Below, piece after piece: positions 1-12,456 of a stretch of 64,000 nt of DNA (positions within the stretch are counted from its first letter, which is position 1; every line of letters begins with the position of its first letter). This DNA is from a bacterium. GTDB taxonomy: Bacteria > Cyanobacteriota > Vampirovibrionia > Gastranaerophilales > UBA9971. The position numbers and the translations under genes are program-made. The DNA lies in assembly GCA_037147175.1 (NCBI GenBank), contig JBAWVS010000005.1, forward strand, positions 1 to 64,000, read 5' to 3'. The notes under the pieces are model-generated. The model did not search any database and had not been told where the DNA came from. It was given only the letters and a program-made list of their open reading frames with translations.

Positions 1-2
1 AA

Positions 3-164
3 AACATTTCTGCGATAACAGAAGAAACGGCAGCAAGCGCAGAAGAGATTTCCAGCATCACAGAAGAACAGACAGCAAGTCTTGAAGAAATTAGTGCAAA
101 CTCTCAAACCCTTGCAGGTGTTGCAGAAGTTCTCGCAAAACAGGTAGCTGTCTTTAAAATTTAA
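3..164 (+). CDS. Methyl-accepting chemotaxis protein, C-terminal end (partial)
   Basis: Only the last 53 codons are present; the gene enters from outside the window and stops with TAA at 162-164. The reading frame gives the helical tail of an MCP signalling domain, with the repeated E-E-I-S and T-A-S-L-E-E-I-S patterns seen near the end of chemoreceptors. The tail closely matches the last residues of the complete receptor at 19613-21643, including a final F-K-I, so both probably belong to one paralogous family. There is no CheR-binding pentapeptide at the C-terminus. Chemoreceptors of this kind sit in the inner membrane and control the CheA kinase. The sensing part cannot be seen, so the ligand is unknown. 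Confidence 0.85.
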   Translation, partial: NISAITEETAASAEEISSITEEQTASLEEISANSQTLAGVAEVLAKQVAVFKI

Positions 165-179
165 GATTATTAAAAAATA

Positions 180-218
180 TTAAAAGCGACTTTTTGTTTA
201 ATAAAAAGTCGCTTTTAA
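180..218 (+). terminator. Intrinsic terminator after the chemoreceptor gene
   Basis: A 16-bp perfect inverted repeat (180-195 with 203-218) closes a 7-base loop 15 bases after the stop codon. The stem ends in A/T runs, so it could work in both directions. The rest of the gap up to 500 is AT-rich; I see no supported gene in it. Confidence 0.8.
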
Positions 219-502
219 ATTTATGTATAATAATTTTTATTTGTATCATCTTTTTTGATTTTTTTCAGGTGCACATCTTCACCTTTTGTCCCACCTAATA
301 ATAACAATTTTCGGTTTGTAAGATCCTTGCTTTTTAAATGTTTAATATTATTTTTGTCTTTATCAGTCGATATTTTTAGAATACTTTTTCTCATATTGAC
401 CGCCTTCTTGTTTAAGCTTATTTTGGGGCATCTCTAAAAACAATTTTTTATATATAGTTTAAACTTTGAAGAAATAAAAATCATTGTATTTTCTATTTAA
501 AA

Positions 503-537
503 TTAAAAGAGACGGTTTTGAAAACCGTCTCTTTTTT
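503..537 (-). terminator. Intrinsic terminator of gyrB
   Basis: The inverted repeat AAAAGAGACGGT / ACCGTCTCTTTT lies 15-45 bases beyond the gyrB stop codon. On the minus strand the stem is followed by TTTTAATTTT. Confidence 0.75.
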
Positions 538-551
538 ATTATATTTTTTAA

Positions 552-3252
<2,701 letters not shown>

Positions 3253-3370
3253 TTGTTCATTTTCTTTCTTTTTGAACGCAAAAAGAAGAGAAAACGAACC
3301 AAAAGAAAGAAAAACCTTAACCCAAGGGGTCAACACAGTCAGGAGCTTTGCCCCTGAAGCACGGAACGAA
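3253..3370 (+). repeat. Dispersed repeat B, copy 1
   Basis: This copy begins TTGTTCATTTTCTTTCTTTT and ends CGGAACGAA. The same blocks recur in inverted orientation at 57441-57560, with the intervening TTTGnACGCAAAAA and AACCAAAAGAAAGAAAAAC segments well conserved. It is purine/pyrimidine rich with internal inverted complementarity and no ORF. It lies between glmS and gyrB. Confidence 0.75.
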
Positions 3371-3406
3371 AATCATTGAGTTATCCTCGTGAACAAAACG
3401 AATGAT

Positions 3407-5248
3407 TTATTCTACAGTAACTGACTTGGCGAGGTTTCTTGGCTGATCAATATCTTTACCGAGGAATTCTGCTATGTAATAAGCCAGCAGCTGCATCGGA
3501 ATCGTTGTCAAAATTGGGGAAAATATCTCATCAGTATACGGAACTTTAATTATATACCTGAAAATTGATTCAAGTTTTTTATCATCGCTTGATGTTACAG
3601 CTATCATGCGAGCTTCTCTTGCCTTTGACTCCTCGCTGTTTGAAAGAACTTTTTCAAGAACTTTCCCCGGAACAAGTATTGAAACAACCGGCATTGTTTT
3701 ATCAAGCATGGCAATAGGTCCGTGTTTTAATTCTCCTGCAGGATAGCCTGTAGCGTTAATATAGCTGATTTCTTTAAGCTTTAAAGCCCCTTCAAGAGCG
3801 GCAGGGTAATTAATTCCTCTTGCCATGAATATAAAATCTTTTGAGGCGTTGAATTTTATTGCACATTTTTTAATTTCTTCAGTGTTGTTTAAAATTATTT
3901 CAACTTTATGAGGAAGCTGGAGAAGTTCTTTTTTGTATTCTTTAAGCTTTTCTGAATCAAGGCTTTTGTTGATTTCAGCAAGTCTTAAAGCAAGAAGATA
4001 AAACGCCAAAAGCTGTGCGGTATAGGATTTTGTAGCAGCGACACTCACTTCAAACCCTGCGTTTATGGGAAGAAGGCTGTCAGCTTCTCTTGCCATTGTT
4101 GAATCGGGTCTGTTTGTTATTACAAGAATATGAGAGCCTTTTTCTTTTGCCAGTCTTAGCGCCGTAATCGTATCCGCTGTTTCTCCAGACTGAGAAACGC
4201 CTATTGTGAGAGAATTTTTATTAGAAATAACTCTTTTGTAAATATACTCGCTGGAAGCTTCAACATCGACAGGGATTCCTATAAATTCCTCGATAAGATA
4301 TTTACCGACAAGGGCGGCATGCAGAGAAGTTCCGCAGGCAATAATCTGGATTCTGTCAAGATTTTTCAGGCTTTCTTCGTTCAGTTTTACTTCGTCAAGA
4401 TGAATAGGATTTGATGAACCCGTTAATCTGTTAAACAAGGTTTGTCTTATTACATCAGGCTGCTCATGAATTTCTTTAAGCATAAAATGCTTATAGCCCA
4501 TTTTGTTTATGGAAACAGGTTCCCATGGTATAATTTCAGCTTCTCTTGCTAAAACATTTCCGTCCATATCTGTGATTTTTACGGAATTTTCTTTGATTTC
4601 CGCAATTTCAAAGTCGTTCAGATAAATCACTTTTTTTGTATATTCAAGCAAAGCCGGCACATCGCTTGCTATGTAGTTTCCTTTGTCGCTTAATCCGACT
4701 ATCAGGGGCGCACTTTTTTTGGCTGCGTAAAGTGTATCGGGAGAGTCTTTGAAAATTACTCCCAGTGCATAAGCACCGTCAAGTTTATTAAGAGCGCGTC
4801 TTATGGCATGTCCAAAATCTTTTGCATCTTGCAGGCAGTCTTCAATCAGGTGTGCAATAACTTCGGTATCTGTCTGCGATTGAAATTCAAACCCTTTTGC
4901 GGTCAGTTCTTCTTTTAATTCTTTATAGTTTTCTATAATCCCGTTATGAACAAGCGCAACTTTTTTTTCGCTGCTTATATGGGGATGCGCATTAATTTCG
5001 TTCGGAGCTCCATGGGTTGCCCATCTTATATGACCGATACCGATTAAGGCTTCTTCGTCTTTTGAGTTGCCTTTAAGAATATTTTTCAGGTTATCAAGTT
5101 TGCCCTGAGCTTTAAAGATTTTTATTGAATCCTGTTTATGGATTGCTATTCCTGCCGAATCATATCCCCTGTATTCAAGTTTGCTAAGACCATTTAATAA
5201 AAAAGAGATTAAAGGCTCATTTCCTATATAACCAACTATTCCGCACAC
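3407..5248 (-). CDS. glmS: Glutamine-fructose-6-phosphate aminotransferase (isomerizing)
   Basis: Makes glucosamine-6-phosphate from fructose-6-phosphate and glutamine, the first step toward UDP-GlcNAc for peptidoglycan and LPS. Residues 1-220 form the class II glutaminase domain with the N-terminal nucleophile Cys2 (MCGIVGYIG) and GHIRWATHG. Two SIS isomerase domains follow (about 290-420 and 460-600), with CGTSLHAA, SQSGETADT and the conserved C-terminal LAKSVTVE. The length of 613 is normal for the family. A GAGGT Shine-Dalgarno lies 12 bases before the ATG. I looked for a glmS ribozyme upstream and did not find its conserved core, so control by glucosamine-6-phosphate cleavage is not supported here. 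Confidence 0.97.
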   Translation of the reverse strand: MCGIVGYIGNEPLISFLLNGLSKLEYRGYDSAGIAIHKQDSIKIFKAQGKLDNLKNILKGNSKDEEALIGIGHIRWATHGAPNEINAHPHISSEKKVALVHNGIIENYKELKEELTAKGFEFQSQTDTEVIAHLIEDCLQDAKDFGHAIRRALNKLDGAYALGVIFKDSPDTLYAAKKSAPLIVGLSDKGNYIASDVPALLEYTKKVIYLNDFEIAEIKENSVKITDMDGNVLAREAEIIPWEPVSINKMGYKHFMLKEIHEQPDVIRQTLFNRLTGSSNPIHLDEVKLNEESLKNLDRIQIIACGTSLHAALVGKYLIEEFIGIPVDVEASSEYIYKRVISNKNSLTIGVSQSGETADTITALRLAKEKGSHILVITNRPDSTMAREADSLLPINAGFEVSVAATKSYTAQLLAFYLLALRLAEINKSLDSEKLKEYKKELLQLPHKVEIILNNTEEIKKCAIKFNASKDFIFMARGINYPAALEGALKLKEISYINATGYPAGELKHGPIAMLDKTMPVVSILVPGKVLEKVLSNSEESKAREARMIAVTSSDDKKLESIFRYIIKVPYTDEIFSPILTTIPMQLLAYYIAEFLGKDIDQPRNLAKSVTVE

Positions 5249-5599
5249 TATTTTTAATACCTCGTATTTTTAATTTATGGAGTGTAATTTTTCTCTTTTA
5301 ATAAAAATTAAGTTCAATCGAGGGGATTTTGTAGCAGTAACAAGACGTTTAGTCTTATGATCTCTTTCCCTTATTAAAGATAAGAATATCAAAAGAATTT
5401 AATTTTACAACTAAAGATTATATAAAGAAATAGAATACTAAAGAATTGAATACTAAAATCTTTATTTATATATTTTTAACAAGATAGGCTCTTATATGTA
5501 AGACTTTCAGCCTAATTTATAAAACTTAAATACATCCTTATGCTCTTTAAATTAAACAAAAAAGTCCTTATTATTGTACTAACAAGGAGGCGATATATT
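5249..5599. other. Intergenic region between divergent glmS and the DUF378-like gene
   Basis: About 350 bases of AT-rich DNA that must contain the promoters of both divergent genes. A short direct repeat, GAATACTAAA, occurs twice near 5430-5457. No structured RNA, tRNA or supported ORF was found. Confidence 0.4.
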
Positions 5600-5815
5600 A
5601 TGAAAATTTTACATATTGTTGCATACGCTCTTATTATTATAGGAGCTTTAAACTGGGGTCTTGTAGGGTTTTTCAGATTTGATCTCGTGGCATTTTTATT
5701 TGGAGACATGACAGCATTTAGCAGAATAATTTATTCGCTTGTGGGGTTATCTGCTGTTACGGAAATTATACTTAGCAGTCAACACCATAAATTTGCCAGA
5801 GGCTTTGCTCACTAA
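5600..5815 (+). CDS. DUF378-family small membrane protein
   Basis: A 71-residue protein with two predicted membrane helices: residues 2-25, containing the family-typical G-A-L-N-W-G-L-V-G-F, and about 40-60. This pattern matches the DUF378 (YuzA-like) family, whose function is unknown. The ATG at 5600 is preceded by a strong AAGGAGG at 5584-5590, so the longer reading from 5540 is unlikely. A clear terminator follows at 5832. A diverged paralogue lies directly downstream at 5929, suggesting an old duplication. Location in the inner membrane is inferred from hydrophobicity alone. Confidence 0.88.
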   Translation: MKILHIVAYALIIIGALNWGLVGFFRFDLVAFLFGDMTAFSRIIYSLVGLSAVTEIILSSQHHKFARGFAH

Positions 5816-5831
5816 AAATTGGTAATACTTG

Positions 5832-5871
5832 AAAAGACAGGGAATAAATGAAAATCCCTGTCTTTTTATAT
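5832..5871 (+). terminator. Intrinsic terminator between the two DUF378-like genes
   Basis: A 12-bp stem (AAAAGACAGGGA with TCCCTGTCTTTT) closes an 11-base loop and is followed by a T-rich run. It separates the two paralogues into distinct transcripts or attenuates read-through. Confidence 0.85.
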
Positions 5872-5928
5872 TTTTTTATTAATTCCCTCAGTTTTTGACA
5901 GAGGGTTAAAAAAAGGAGAATACAGCTC

Positions 5929-6123
5929 ATGATGAGATATTTTTATACGGTTACTTATGCCATAGTTATTATGGCGGCAGTTTCATGGGGCTTTGCAGCA
6001 ACAACAAGCGAAAGTATTCCTCTTGTTGCCAGATTAATAAACGCTATAGTCGGTTTAGCAGGTCTTATTCAGATTATGTTAAATATTCAGGGCTACAAAC
6101 TCACAGGTAATTATGCCCGTTAA
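5929..6123 (+). CDS. Second DUF378-like small membrane protein
   Basis: A 64-residue, strongly hydrophobic protein with two membrane helices (about 4-24 and 36-56). The segment Y-A-I-V-I-M-A-A-V-S-W-G aligns with Y-A-L-I-I-I-G-A-L-N-W-G of the upstream gene, so it is a diverged tandem paralogue in which the N-W-G core has become S-W-G and the glycine-rich part is lost. AAGGAG lies ten bases before the first of two adjacent ATG codons. Function unknown. Confidence 0.75.
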   Translation: MMRYFYTVTYAIVIMAAVSWGFAATTSESIPLVARLINAIVGLAGLIQIMLNIQGYKLTGNYAR

Positions 6124-6235
6124 AACCTTTTTTTGTTAACTACTGCAAGAGAAGCAAACACGAGTATTTGTTATAAAAAATACGGGGAAAGAAAAAATCT
6201 CCTGTTTTTGTTTGGCATGATAAAATAACTTTATT

Positions 6236-7690
6236 ATGCAGGAATATTTTTCAAATAAAACTATAGAAAAACTCAAATACGACCTTGTGAGAGAGAAACT
6301 TTTGAATTTTGAAGATTTGACCGCTGCGGAAGAATTGTCAAAATTAAACAATTTGCATCTAGGTCAGGTTTTGGTGCGTGAAAATTTGCTTTCTGAAGAA
6401 ACTTTACTGAAATTTATAGAGAATAACCTTCATATTCCGTATATAAATCTTGAAGATTATTCTCTTGACGAGCAGTGTCTTTGTTTTATTTCCGCCGAAG
6501 ATGCAAAAAAGTACAAAATAATTCCGCTTTTTAGAATAGAAGATGTTTTAACTATTGCTATGGCAGATCCGTTAGATCTTTTTGTTTTAAATAATCTTGT
6601 AAAATCGGTAAACTGCCAGATTGAGCCTGTAATATCTTCTGAAAGACTTATTTTGGAATCTGTAAACAAGTTTTATTTTTTTAGGGATTTTAAAGAAAAC
6701 GAAGTTGAAGTGAATAAAAAATTCGACTGGAGAGATGAGCTTAATACAGGAATTATAAATGAGTTTCAGGCGGAAAAAGTAATTAATGCCATTATTTTTC
6801 AGGCACTTCTGGAAGAAGTCTATGAAATAATTCTGGAGAATACAGGCGAAGGCAAGTTTATAAAATTTAAAAAAGAAAATCAATTTTACGAAAAAGGAGC
6901 AATTCCTCTTCTTTTAACCCCTCTTTTTAATTCCAAATTAAAATCTATAGCAGGGCTCGATCCTTCTGCCCATGAAGTTCCTCAGCTTGGCAAATTTAAT
7001 TTTTATTTGGCGGCAGCAGGAGTAAAACAAACAGAAGAGGGACTTATCCGTTCGGGAAGACTACAGGCAAAGTCTTCTGATGCAGCGGGAGAATGCATAA
7101 CTTCTATAATCGCTACTTTCCCTTCAGTAAAAGGTGAAAGGATTACAATAAAGCTTTACAGGCATCCTGAAACAGTAAACGAGCTTTCTTTGAAAGAAAA
7201 TGACAGAATATTTCTTGAAGAAAACATTAAAAAATCAGGAATTATCCTTGTCTCAGGTCCTGGTTTAAGCGGAAAAAGTTTTATTGCTTATTCAATATTA
7301 AATTCGCTTGATAAAATAAATAAAAACATAATGACGGTTGAATCTATTGCAAAGTATGATTTAGAGGGAATAACCCAGTGTGAATTAAAAGAAAAAGTCG
7401 GGTTTAACTTTGAAAAAGCGGCAAAATTTATTGATTTTCAATCGCCCGATGTAATTTATGTTGAAGAAGTTGTTTGCGCTAATGATATTAAATATTTATC
7501 ATTGTTTGCAAATGCGCAAAAAACTATTATTACAGAGATTTTGGCAGAAAATATTGAAATGTTGTTTAATAAGCTCGAAAAACAGGAATTTAATGAATTC
7601 AGGAAAAATGTTAATTGTTTGATTTTTGTGGAGAATAAAGATAAAATTCAAGTAATAAAATCTATTGAAAAGAATTTAACAGTTATATAG
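6236..7690 (+). CDS. Degenerate GspE/PilB-type secretion ATPase
   Basis: The first 145 residues match the MshEN/GspE N-terminal domain, with the typical L-G-Q-V-L-V-R-E-N-L-L-S and the A-M-A-D-P-L-D block. The C-terminal half is a type II secretion/type IV pilus ATPase fold: Walker A is kept (G-P-G-L-S-G-K-S, 341-348), and a Walker B-like S-P-D-V-I-Y-V-E-E has the Glu but not the G-E-I-R-D sequence. The usual His box and zinc-binding tetracysteine of PilB/GspE are missing, and 484 residues is short for the family. It may bind nucleotide weakly, regulate a pilus motor, or be decaying. It ends 17 bases before atpD, so the two may be cotranscribed. No clear ribosome binding site precedes the ATG. 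Confidence 0.75.
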   Translation: MQEYFSNKTIEKLKYDLVREKLLNFEDLTAAEELSKLNNLHLGQVLVRENLLSEETLLKFIENNLHIPYINLEDYSLDEQCLCFISAEDAKKYKIIPLFRIEDVLTIAMADPLDLFVLNNLVKSVNCQIEPVISSERLILESVNKFYFFRDFKENEVEVNKKFDWRDELNTGIINEFQAEKVINAIIFQALLEEVYEIILENTGEGKFIKFKKENQFYEKGAIPLLLTPLFNSKLKSIAGLDPSAHEVPQLGKFNFYLAAAGVKQTEEGLIRSGRLQAKSSDAAGECITSIIATFPSVKGERITIKLYRHPETVNELSLKENDRIFLEENIKKSGIILVSGPGLSGKSFIAYSILNSLDKINKNIMTVESIAKYDLEGITQCELKEKVGFNFEKAAKFIDFQSPDVIYVEEVVCANDIKYLSLFANAQKTIITEILAENIEMLFNKLEKQEFNEFRKNVNCLIFVENKDKIQVIKSIEKNLTVI

Positions 7691-7698
7691 ATAATTAA

Positions 7699-9141
<1,443 letters not shown>

Positions 9142-9144
9142 AAA

Positions 9145-9552
9145 ATGCCAAAAAAATTAAATCTTAAAATAATTACTCCCCAAAAAATCCTCCTTGAAGA
9201 AGAAGTTGATGCTGTTTATTCTCAATCTTTGGAAGGAGAATTCGGAATTCTTCCCGATCATATTTCTTACATGACACCGCTTGATATTGGGGTAACCGAA
9301 TATATTAAGGATAACAAAAAAGAATTTATTTCTACTATGGGCGGAATTCTTCAGGTAAAAGACAATGCGGTTACGATACTTTCTGATTTGGCGGAACTCG
9401 GTGAACAGATTGATGTAGCAAGAGCAAACTCAGCAAAAGAAAGAGCAGAAACTCGTTTAAGAACAGGTGCCAAAGATATTGATGCTGATAGAGCGAATGC
9501 AGCTCTTTCTCGTGCAGTTGCCAGAATCCATGCCGCTTCCAAAATTAAATAA
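9145..9552 (+). CDS. atpC: F1 ATP synthase subunit epsilon
   Basis: Central-stalk subunit that couples rotation to catalysis and can inhibit ATP hydrolysis. The 135-residue protein has the N-terminal beta-sandwich (L-K-I-I-T-P, G-E-F-G-I-L-P-D-H) and a C-terminal helical hairpin rich in A, R and E. It begins three bases after the atpD stop, so the two are translationally coupled. The start ATG has no strong Shine-Dalgarno, consistent with coupling. Confidence 0.96.
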   Translation: MPKKLNLKIITPQKILLEEEVDAVYSQSLEGEFGILPDHISYMTPLDIGVTEYIKDNKKEFISTMGGILQVKDNAVTILSDLAELGEQIDVARANSAKERAETRLRTGAKDIDADRANAALSRAVARIHAASKIK

Positions 9553-9704
9553 CCTGTTTTTGTAAATTAAAAAGTGGGAATTTTTCAAAAAAATGTAACA
9601 ATTCCTTAATGTTTCGGCTGAAAGATATTAATTTTTTTCTTTATGTTCGTTCTATAGTTAGAAAGAAAATTTAGCTGTTAACTGAACAAAAGGAGAAAGA
9701 AAAA

Positions 9705-9920
9705 ATGATTAAACCTTTGGGAATGCAAAACCTAGGCTTTGGAAGAGTAGTAAAAGTTGGTAAAAATAATTTTGTAAATCCTGATGATGTAAAAAGACTT
9801 TATAGCCCTACTGATTCTGCGACGCTAATTTACTTTAGTAAATCTGCTCTGGCTGAAGACCATATTAAGGTGGATCTACCAATTGATAAGGTGGCAAATT
9901 TAATAAACACAAAGGCTTAG
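9705..9920 (+). CDS. Conserved-looking 71-residue hypothetical protein
   Basis: I do not recognise this protein. It has a good AAAGGAG at 9691-9697, an ATG eight bases later and a clean stop. The sequence is soluble and mixed alpha/beta in character, with a glycine-rich start (L-G-F-G-R-V-V-K-V-G) and no membrane segment or signal. Its stop codon lies two bases before the TTG start of gatD, so the genes are almost certainly cotranscribed and coupled. A role linked to peptidoglycan amidation is possible only by association. Confidence 0.7.
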   Translation: MIKPLGMQNLGFGRVVKVGKNNFVNPDDVKRLYSPTDSATLIYFSKSALAEDHIKVDLPIDKVANLINTKA

Positions 9921-9922
9921 TA

Positions 9923-10651
9923 TTGTTAAAACTAAAAATAGCGTATTTATATCCTGAATTATTAAACATATACGGTGACAAAGGCAATGTACTTGCCTTT
10001 GTTAATCGTTGTTTATGGCGAAATATAGATGCTGAAATCCATGAAATTCATCAGGGCGATAAAATTGACCCTGATTTATATGATTTTTATTTTATCGGCG
10101 GAGGGCAGGATCAGCAGCAAATTGCCGTAGCAGAGGAATTACAAAAACAAAAAGAAGCTTTGATTCAGGCAAGGGATAATATGGCTGTTTTTCTTACGAT
10201 TTGTGGCGGGTATCAGCTTTTAGGGCATTATTATAAACCCCATGCCGGAGATGAGTTAAAAGGCATAAGCCTTTTAGATGCTTATACTGTTGCCGGAAAT
10301 ACGAGATATATCGGGAATGTGACAGTTAAAACAGATTTTGCTTTAAAAGAAAAAAATCTTGTCGGGTTTGAAAATCATAGCGGGCTGACTTATCTTCAGG
10401 GAGAAACAAAATCTCTGGGAAAAGTTGTTGTAGGCAATGGTAATAACGGGAAAGACAAAACAGAAGGCGCTTTTTATAATAATGTATTCGGAACTTATCT
10501 TCATGGTTCGTTTTTGCCAAAAAATCCGCATTTTACAGATTATTTAATAAAGCTTTCGCTTGAAAGAAATCATGGAAAAATAGAACTGGAGCCGCTTAAT
10601 GATGAAATTGAGTGGGCTGCGCATAAAAAAGCTGTCGGCAGAAAATATTAA
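9923..10651 (+). CDS. gatD: Lipid II isoglutaminyl synthase, glutaminase subunit
   Basis: A class I (triad) glutamine amidotransferase of the CobB/CobQ-like type. The size (242 residues) and sequence match GatD, which supplies ammonia to MurT for amidating D-Glu of lipid II to D-isoglutamine. The nucleophile Cys is in F-L-T-I-C-G-G-Y-Q-L-L-G (about residue 94) and the catalytic His in Y-L-H-G-S (about residue 189). F-I-G-G-G-Q-D-Q-Q forms the oxyanion region. The start is a TTG two bases after the preceding stop. MurT is not adjacent here, which is unusual because the pair is normally an operon. Confidence 0.88.
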   Translation: MLKLKIAYLYPELLNIYGDKGNVLAFVNRCLWRNIDAEIHEIHQGDKIDPDLYDFYFIGGGQDQQQIAVAEELQKQKEALIQARDNMAVFLTICGGYQLLGHYYKPHAGDELKGISLLDAYTVAGNTRYIGNVTVKTDFALKEKNLVGFENHSGLTYLQGETKSLGKVVVGNGNNGKDKTEGAFYNNVFGTYLHGSFLPKNPHFTDYLIKLSLERNHGKIELEPLNDEIEWAAHKKAVGRKY

Positions 10652-10672
10652 GAAGCTTTAATATCAATCCTG

Positions 10673-12073
10673 TTAAGAAGTAATTTTATTTGAAATTTCG
10701 TTTACTGTTTCAGATAAAATTTTGTTTGTTTGAATTTCTTCTTTCATTTTTTCGTAGGCATAAAGAATAGTTGTGTGTTTTCTTCCGCCAAAAGCGTTGC
10801 CGATTGAAGGGAAACTGGAGTTTGTCAGATTTCTGGAAAGATAAATAGCTATTTGCCTTACATAAGAAAATTCTTTTGCTCTTGATTGCCCTTTAATATC
10901 GGCTGATTCCATTGAAAAATGATTTGCGGTTATTTCGATTATTTTATCTAAAGTTAAATTTTTTCCGGAACCCGAGAAATTCATTATTTTTTTTACGGAT
11001 TCAACCGTCATAGGACAGTCATTAATGCTTACGTAAGCAATCACCCTGTTTAAGCCGCCTTCAAGTTCGCGAATATTGTTTTGATAGGCAATTGCAATAA
11101 TTTCCAGAACATCGTCAGGAACGTTTAAGTTCTCACGCTCCACTTTGTTTTTAAGAATAGCAATTCTTGTTTCTATATCAGGAATTTGAATATCGGCTAA
11201 AAGTCCCCATTCAAAACGGCTCCTGAGTCTTTCCGTAAGTGTGGGAATGTTTTTTGGAGGTCTGTCGCTGGTGATAATTATTTGTTTGCCTGATTCATAA
11301 AGAGTGTTAAAAGTATGAAAAATTTCTTCCTGCGTGTTTTCCTTTCCTTCAATAAACTGAATATCATCAAGAAGCAAGACATCCATTTGTCTGTATTTTG
11401 AGCGGAAGGCAGGCATTTTATCTGTCCTGATAGAGTTTATAAGTTCATTTGTAAAGGATTCGGTGCTTAAGTATTTGATTTTTAAATCAGGATGGTTTAC
11501 AAGCACATAATGACCTATTGCCTGCATAAGATGGGTTTTGCCAAGACCCGAGCTTCCATATATAAATAAAGGGTTATGAGCCCTTCCTGGGGATTTTGCA
11601 ACGGCAAAAGCGGCAGCATGTGCAAATTTGTCATGAGAGCCCACCACAAACGTGTCAAAAGTATATTTCAGGTTTAAATTATTTGAAATACTTTTTAGTG
11701 CATCAATCTGGTTTTCAGAGAGCGGAATATTTTTATTTTGCTTCGGCTCTTTCAGCTCTCTTGGTTTTTTTTCAGGTTTTAAGTCTGATAATTCGGGAAA
11801 ATTCAATTTTTGTTGTATATTTTCAAATTTTTCAACTTTTATTTTGAGTTTGATATTTTTTTCTGTGACTTCTTTAAGGACTTTATTTATAAGGTCAAGA
11901 TAGTTTTTATAAATCTTTTCTTTTGCTATATTGCTGTTTGTGGAAATTATAAGGTTGTTTTCATCTAAAGAATTGAATTTAACGGGTTTTATCCATGATT
12001 CATAAGCAGGAGTGCCAAGCGCTTCTGCCAATTTTTCCTGTATTTTTTCCCATGTTTTTAATTCTTCAGTCAT
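10673..12073 (-). CDS. dnaA: Chromosomal replication initiator protein
   Basis: The AAA+ protein that binds DnaA boxes and opens the replication origin. All four domains are visible: an N-terminal oligomerisation domain (1-80), a Lys/Glu/Pro-rich linker (about 90-125), the AAA+ core with Walker A GSSGLGKTH (about 173-181) and Walker B LLLDDIQF, and the C-terminal helix-turn-helix with the DnaA signature F-G-G-R-K-H-T-T-I-L-Y-A. The length of 466 is normal. Neither dnaN nor rpmH is next to it. It ends 21 bases from the convergent gatD. Confidence 0.98.
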   Translation of the reverse strand: MTEELKTWEKIQEKLAEALGTPAYESWIKPVKFNSLDENNLIISTNSNIAKEKIYKNYLDLINKVLKEVTEKNIKLKIKVEKFENIQQKLNFPELSDLKPEKKPRELKEPKQNKNIPLSENQIDALKSISNNLNLKYTFDTFVVGSHDKFAHAAAFAVAKSPGRAHNPLFIYGSSGLGKTHLMQAIGHYVLVNHPDLKIKYLSTESFTNELINSIRTDKMPAFRSKYRQMDVLLLDDIQFIEGKENTQEEIFHTFNTLYESGKQIIITSDRPPKNIPTLTERLRSRFEWGLLADIQIPDIETRIAILKNKVERENLNVPDDVLEIIAIAYQNNIRELEGGLNRVIAYVSINDCPMTVESVKKIMNFSGSGKNLTLDKIIEITANHFSMESADIKGQSRAKEFSYVRQIAIYLSRNLTNSSFPSIGNAFGGRKHTTILYAYEKMKEEIQTNKILSETVNEISNKITS

Positions 12074-12161
12074 GTTTGCCTTTTTCTTTCTCTATTATTT
12101 TAATACGATTTTTTTGCATGCCCAAATTAAATTTTAAACTCTAATTGCCAATTAATTTTCT

Positions 12162-12263
12162 TATTGTCATGTTGAGCAAAGCGAAACATCTGTCCCTTTT
12201 GGATTTTAGCTTAAATACTTTTTCGGACAGATTCTTCGGACTAAAGCCCTCAGAATGACAATA
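12162..12263. repeat. Dispersed palindromic repeat (CATTGCGAG/GAATGAC type), dnaA upstream copy
   Basis: The element is bounded by TATTGTCAT and ATGACAATA, with a second inverted pair ATCTGTCC / GGACAGAT inside. The inner part carries the AGATTCTTCGGACTAAAGCC block that recurs in dispersed repeats of many bacteria. It sits between dnaA and the noncoding stretch upstream of it. Confidence 0.7.
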
Positions 12264-12299
12264 CAAATATTTATGTAAATTTTGATTATCCAGGCAATT

Positions 12300-12392
12300 C
12301 ACGTTAATTAATATTCTGCGTGTTTAAACCATCAGAATACGGCTAAGAAGCATTACCTATAGCATTCCCGCCCAGCAGGCTATTAGGTTTTT
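12300..12392 (+). ncRNA. Candidate small structured RNA beside dnaA
   Basis: A short stretch richer in G+C than its surroundings. On the plus strand it forms TATTCTG / CAGAATA (12312-12318 with 12333-12339), then ACCTATAGC / GCTATTAGGT (12355-12363 with 12379-12388) followed directly by TTTTT, the layout of a small RNA ending in an intrinsic terminator. No ORF and no known family was recognised, and no convincing promoter was found. The minus-strand reading would be a structured dnaA leader instead. Confidence 0.3.
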
Positions 12393-12456
12393 AAATATTT
12401 AATAAAAATTATACTTTTGTCGAATTAAATTAAAGTTAAAAAGAGCTAATATAATC

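Noticed and set aside
255-437. 60-residue ORF between the chemoreceptor and gyrB
   Set aside because: No ribosome site, unusual composition (runs of F, L and N) and no family resemblance; likely a chance ORF in AT-rich DNA.
5249-5540. glmS ribozyme upstream of glmS
   Set aside because: The conserved core and cleavage-site sequences of the ribozyme are not present on the minus strand.
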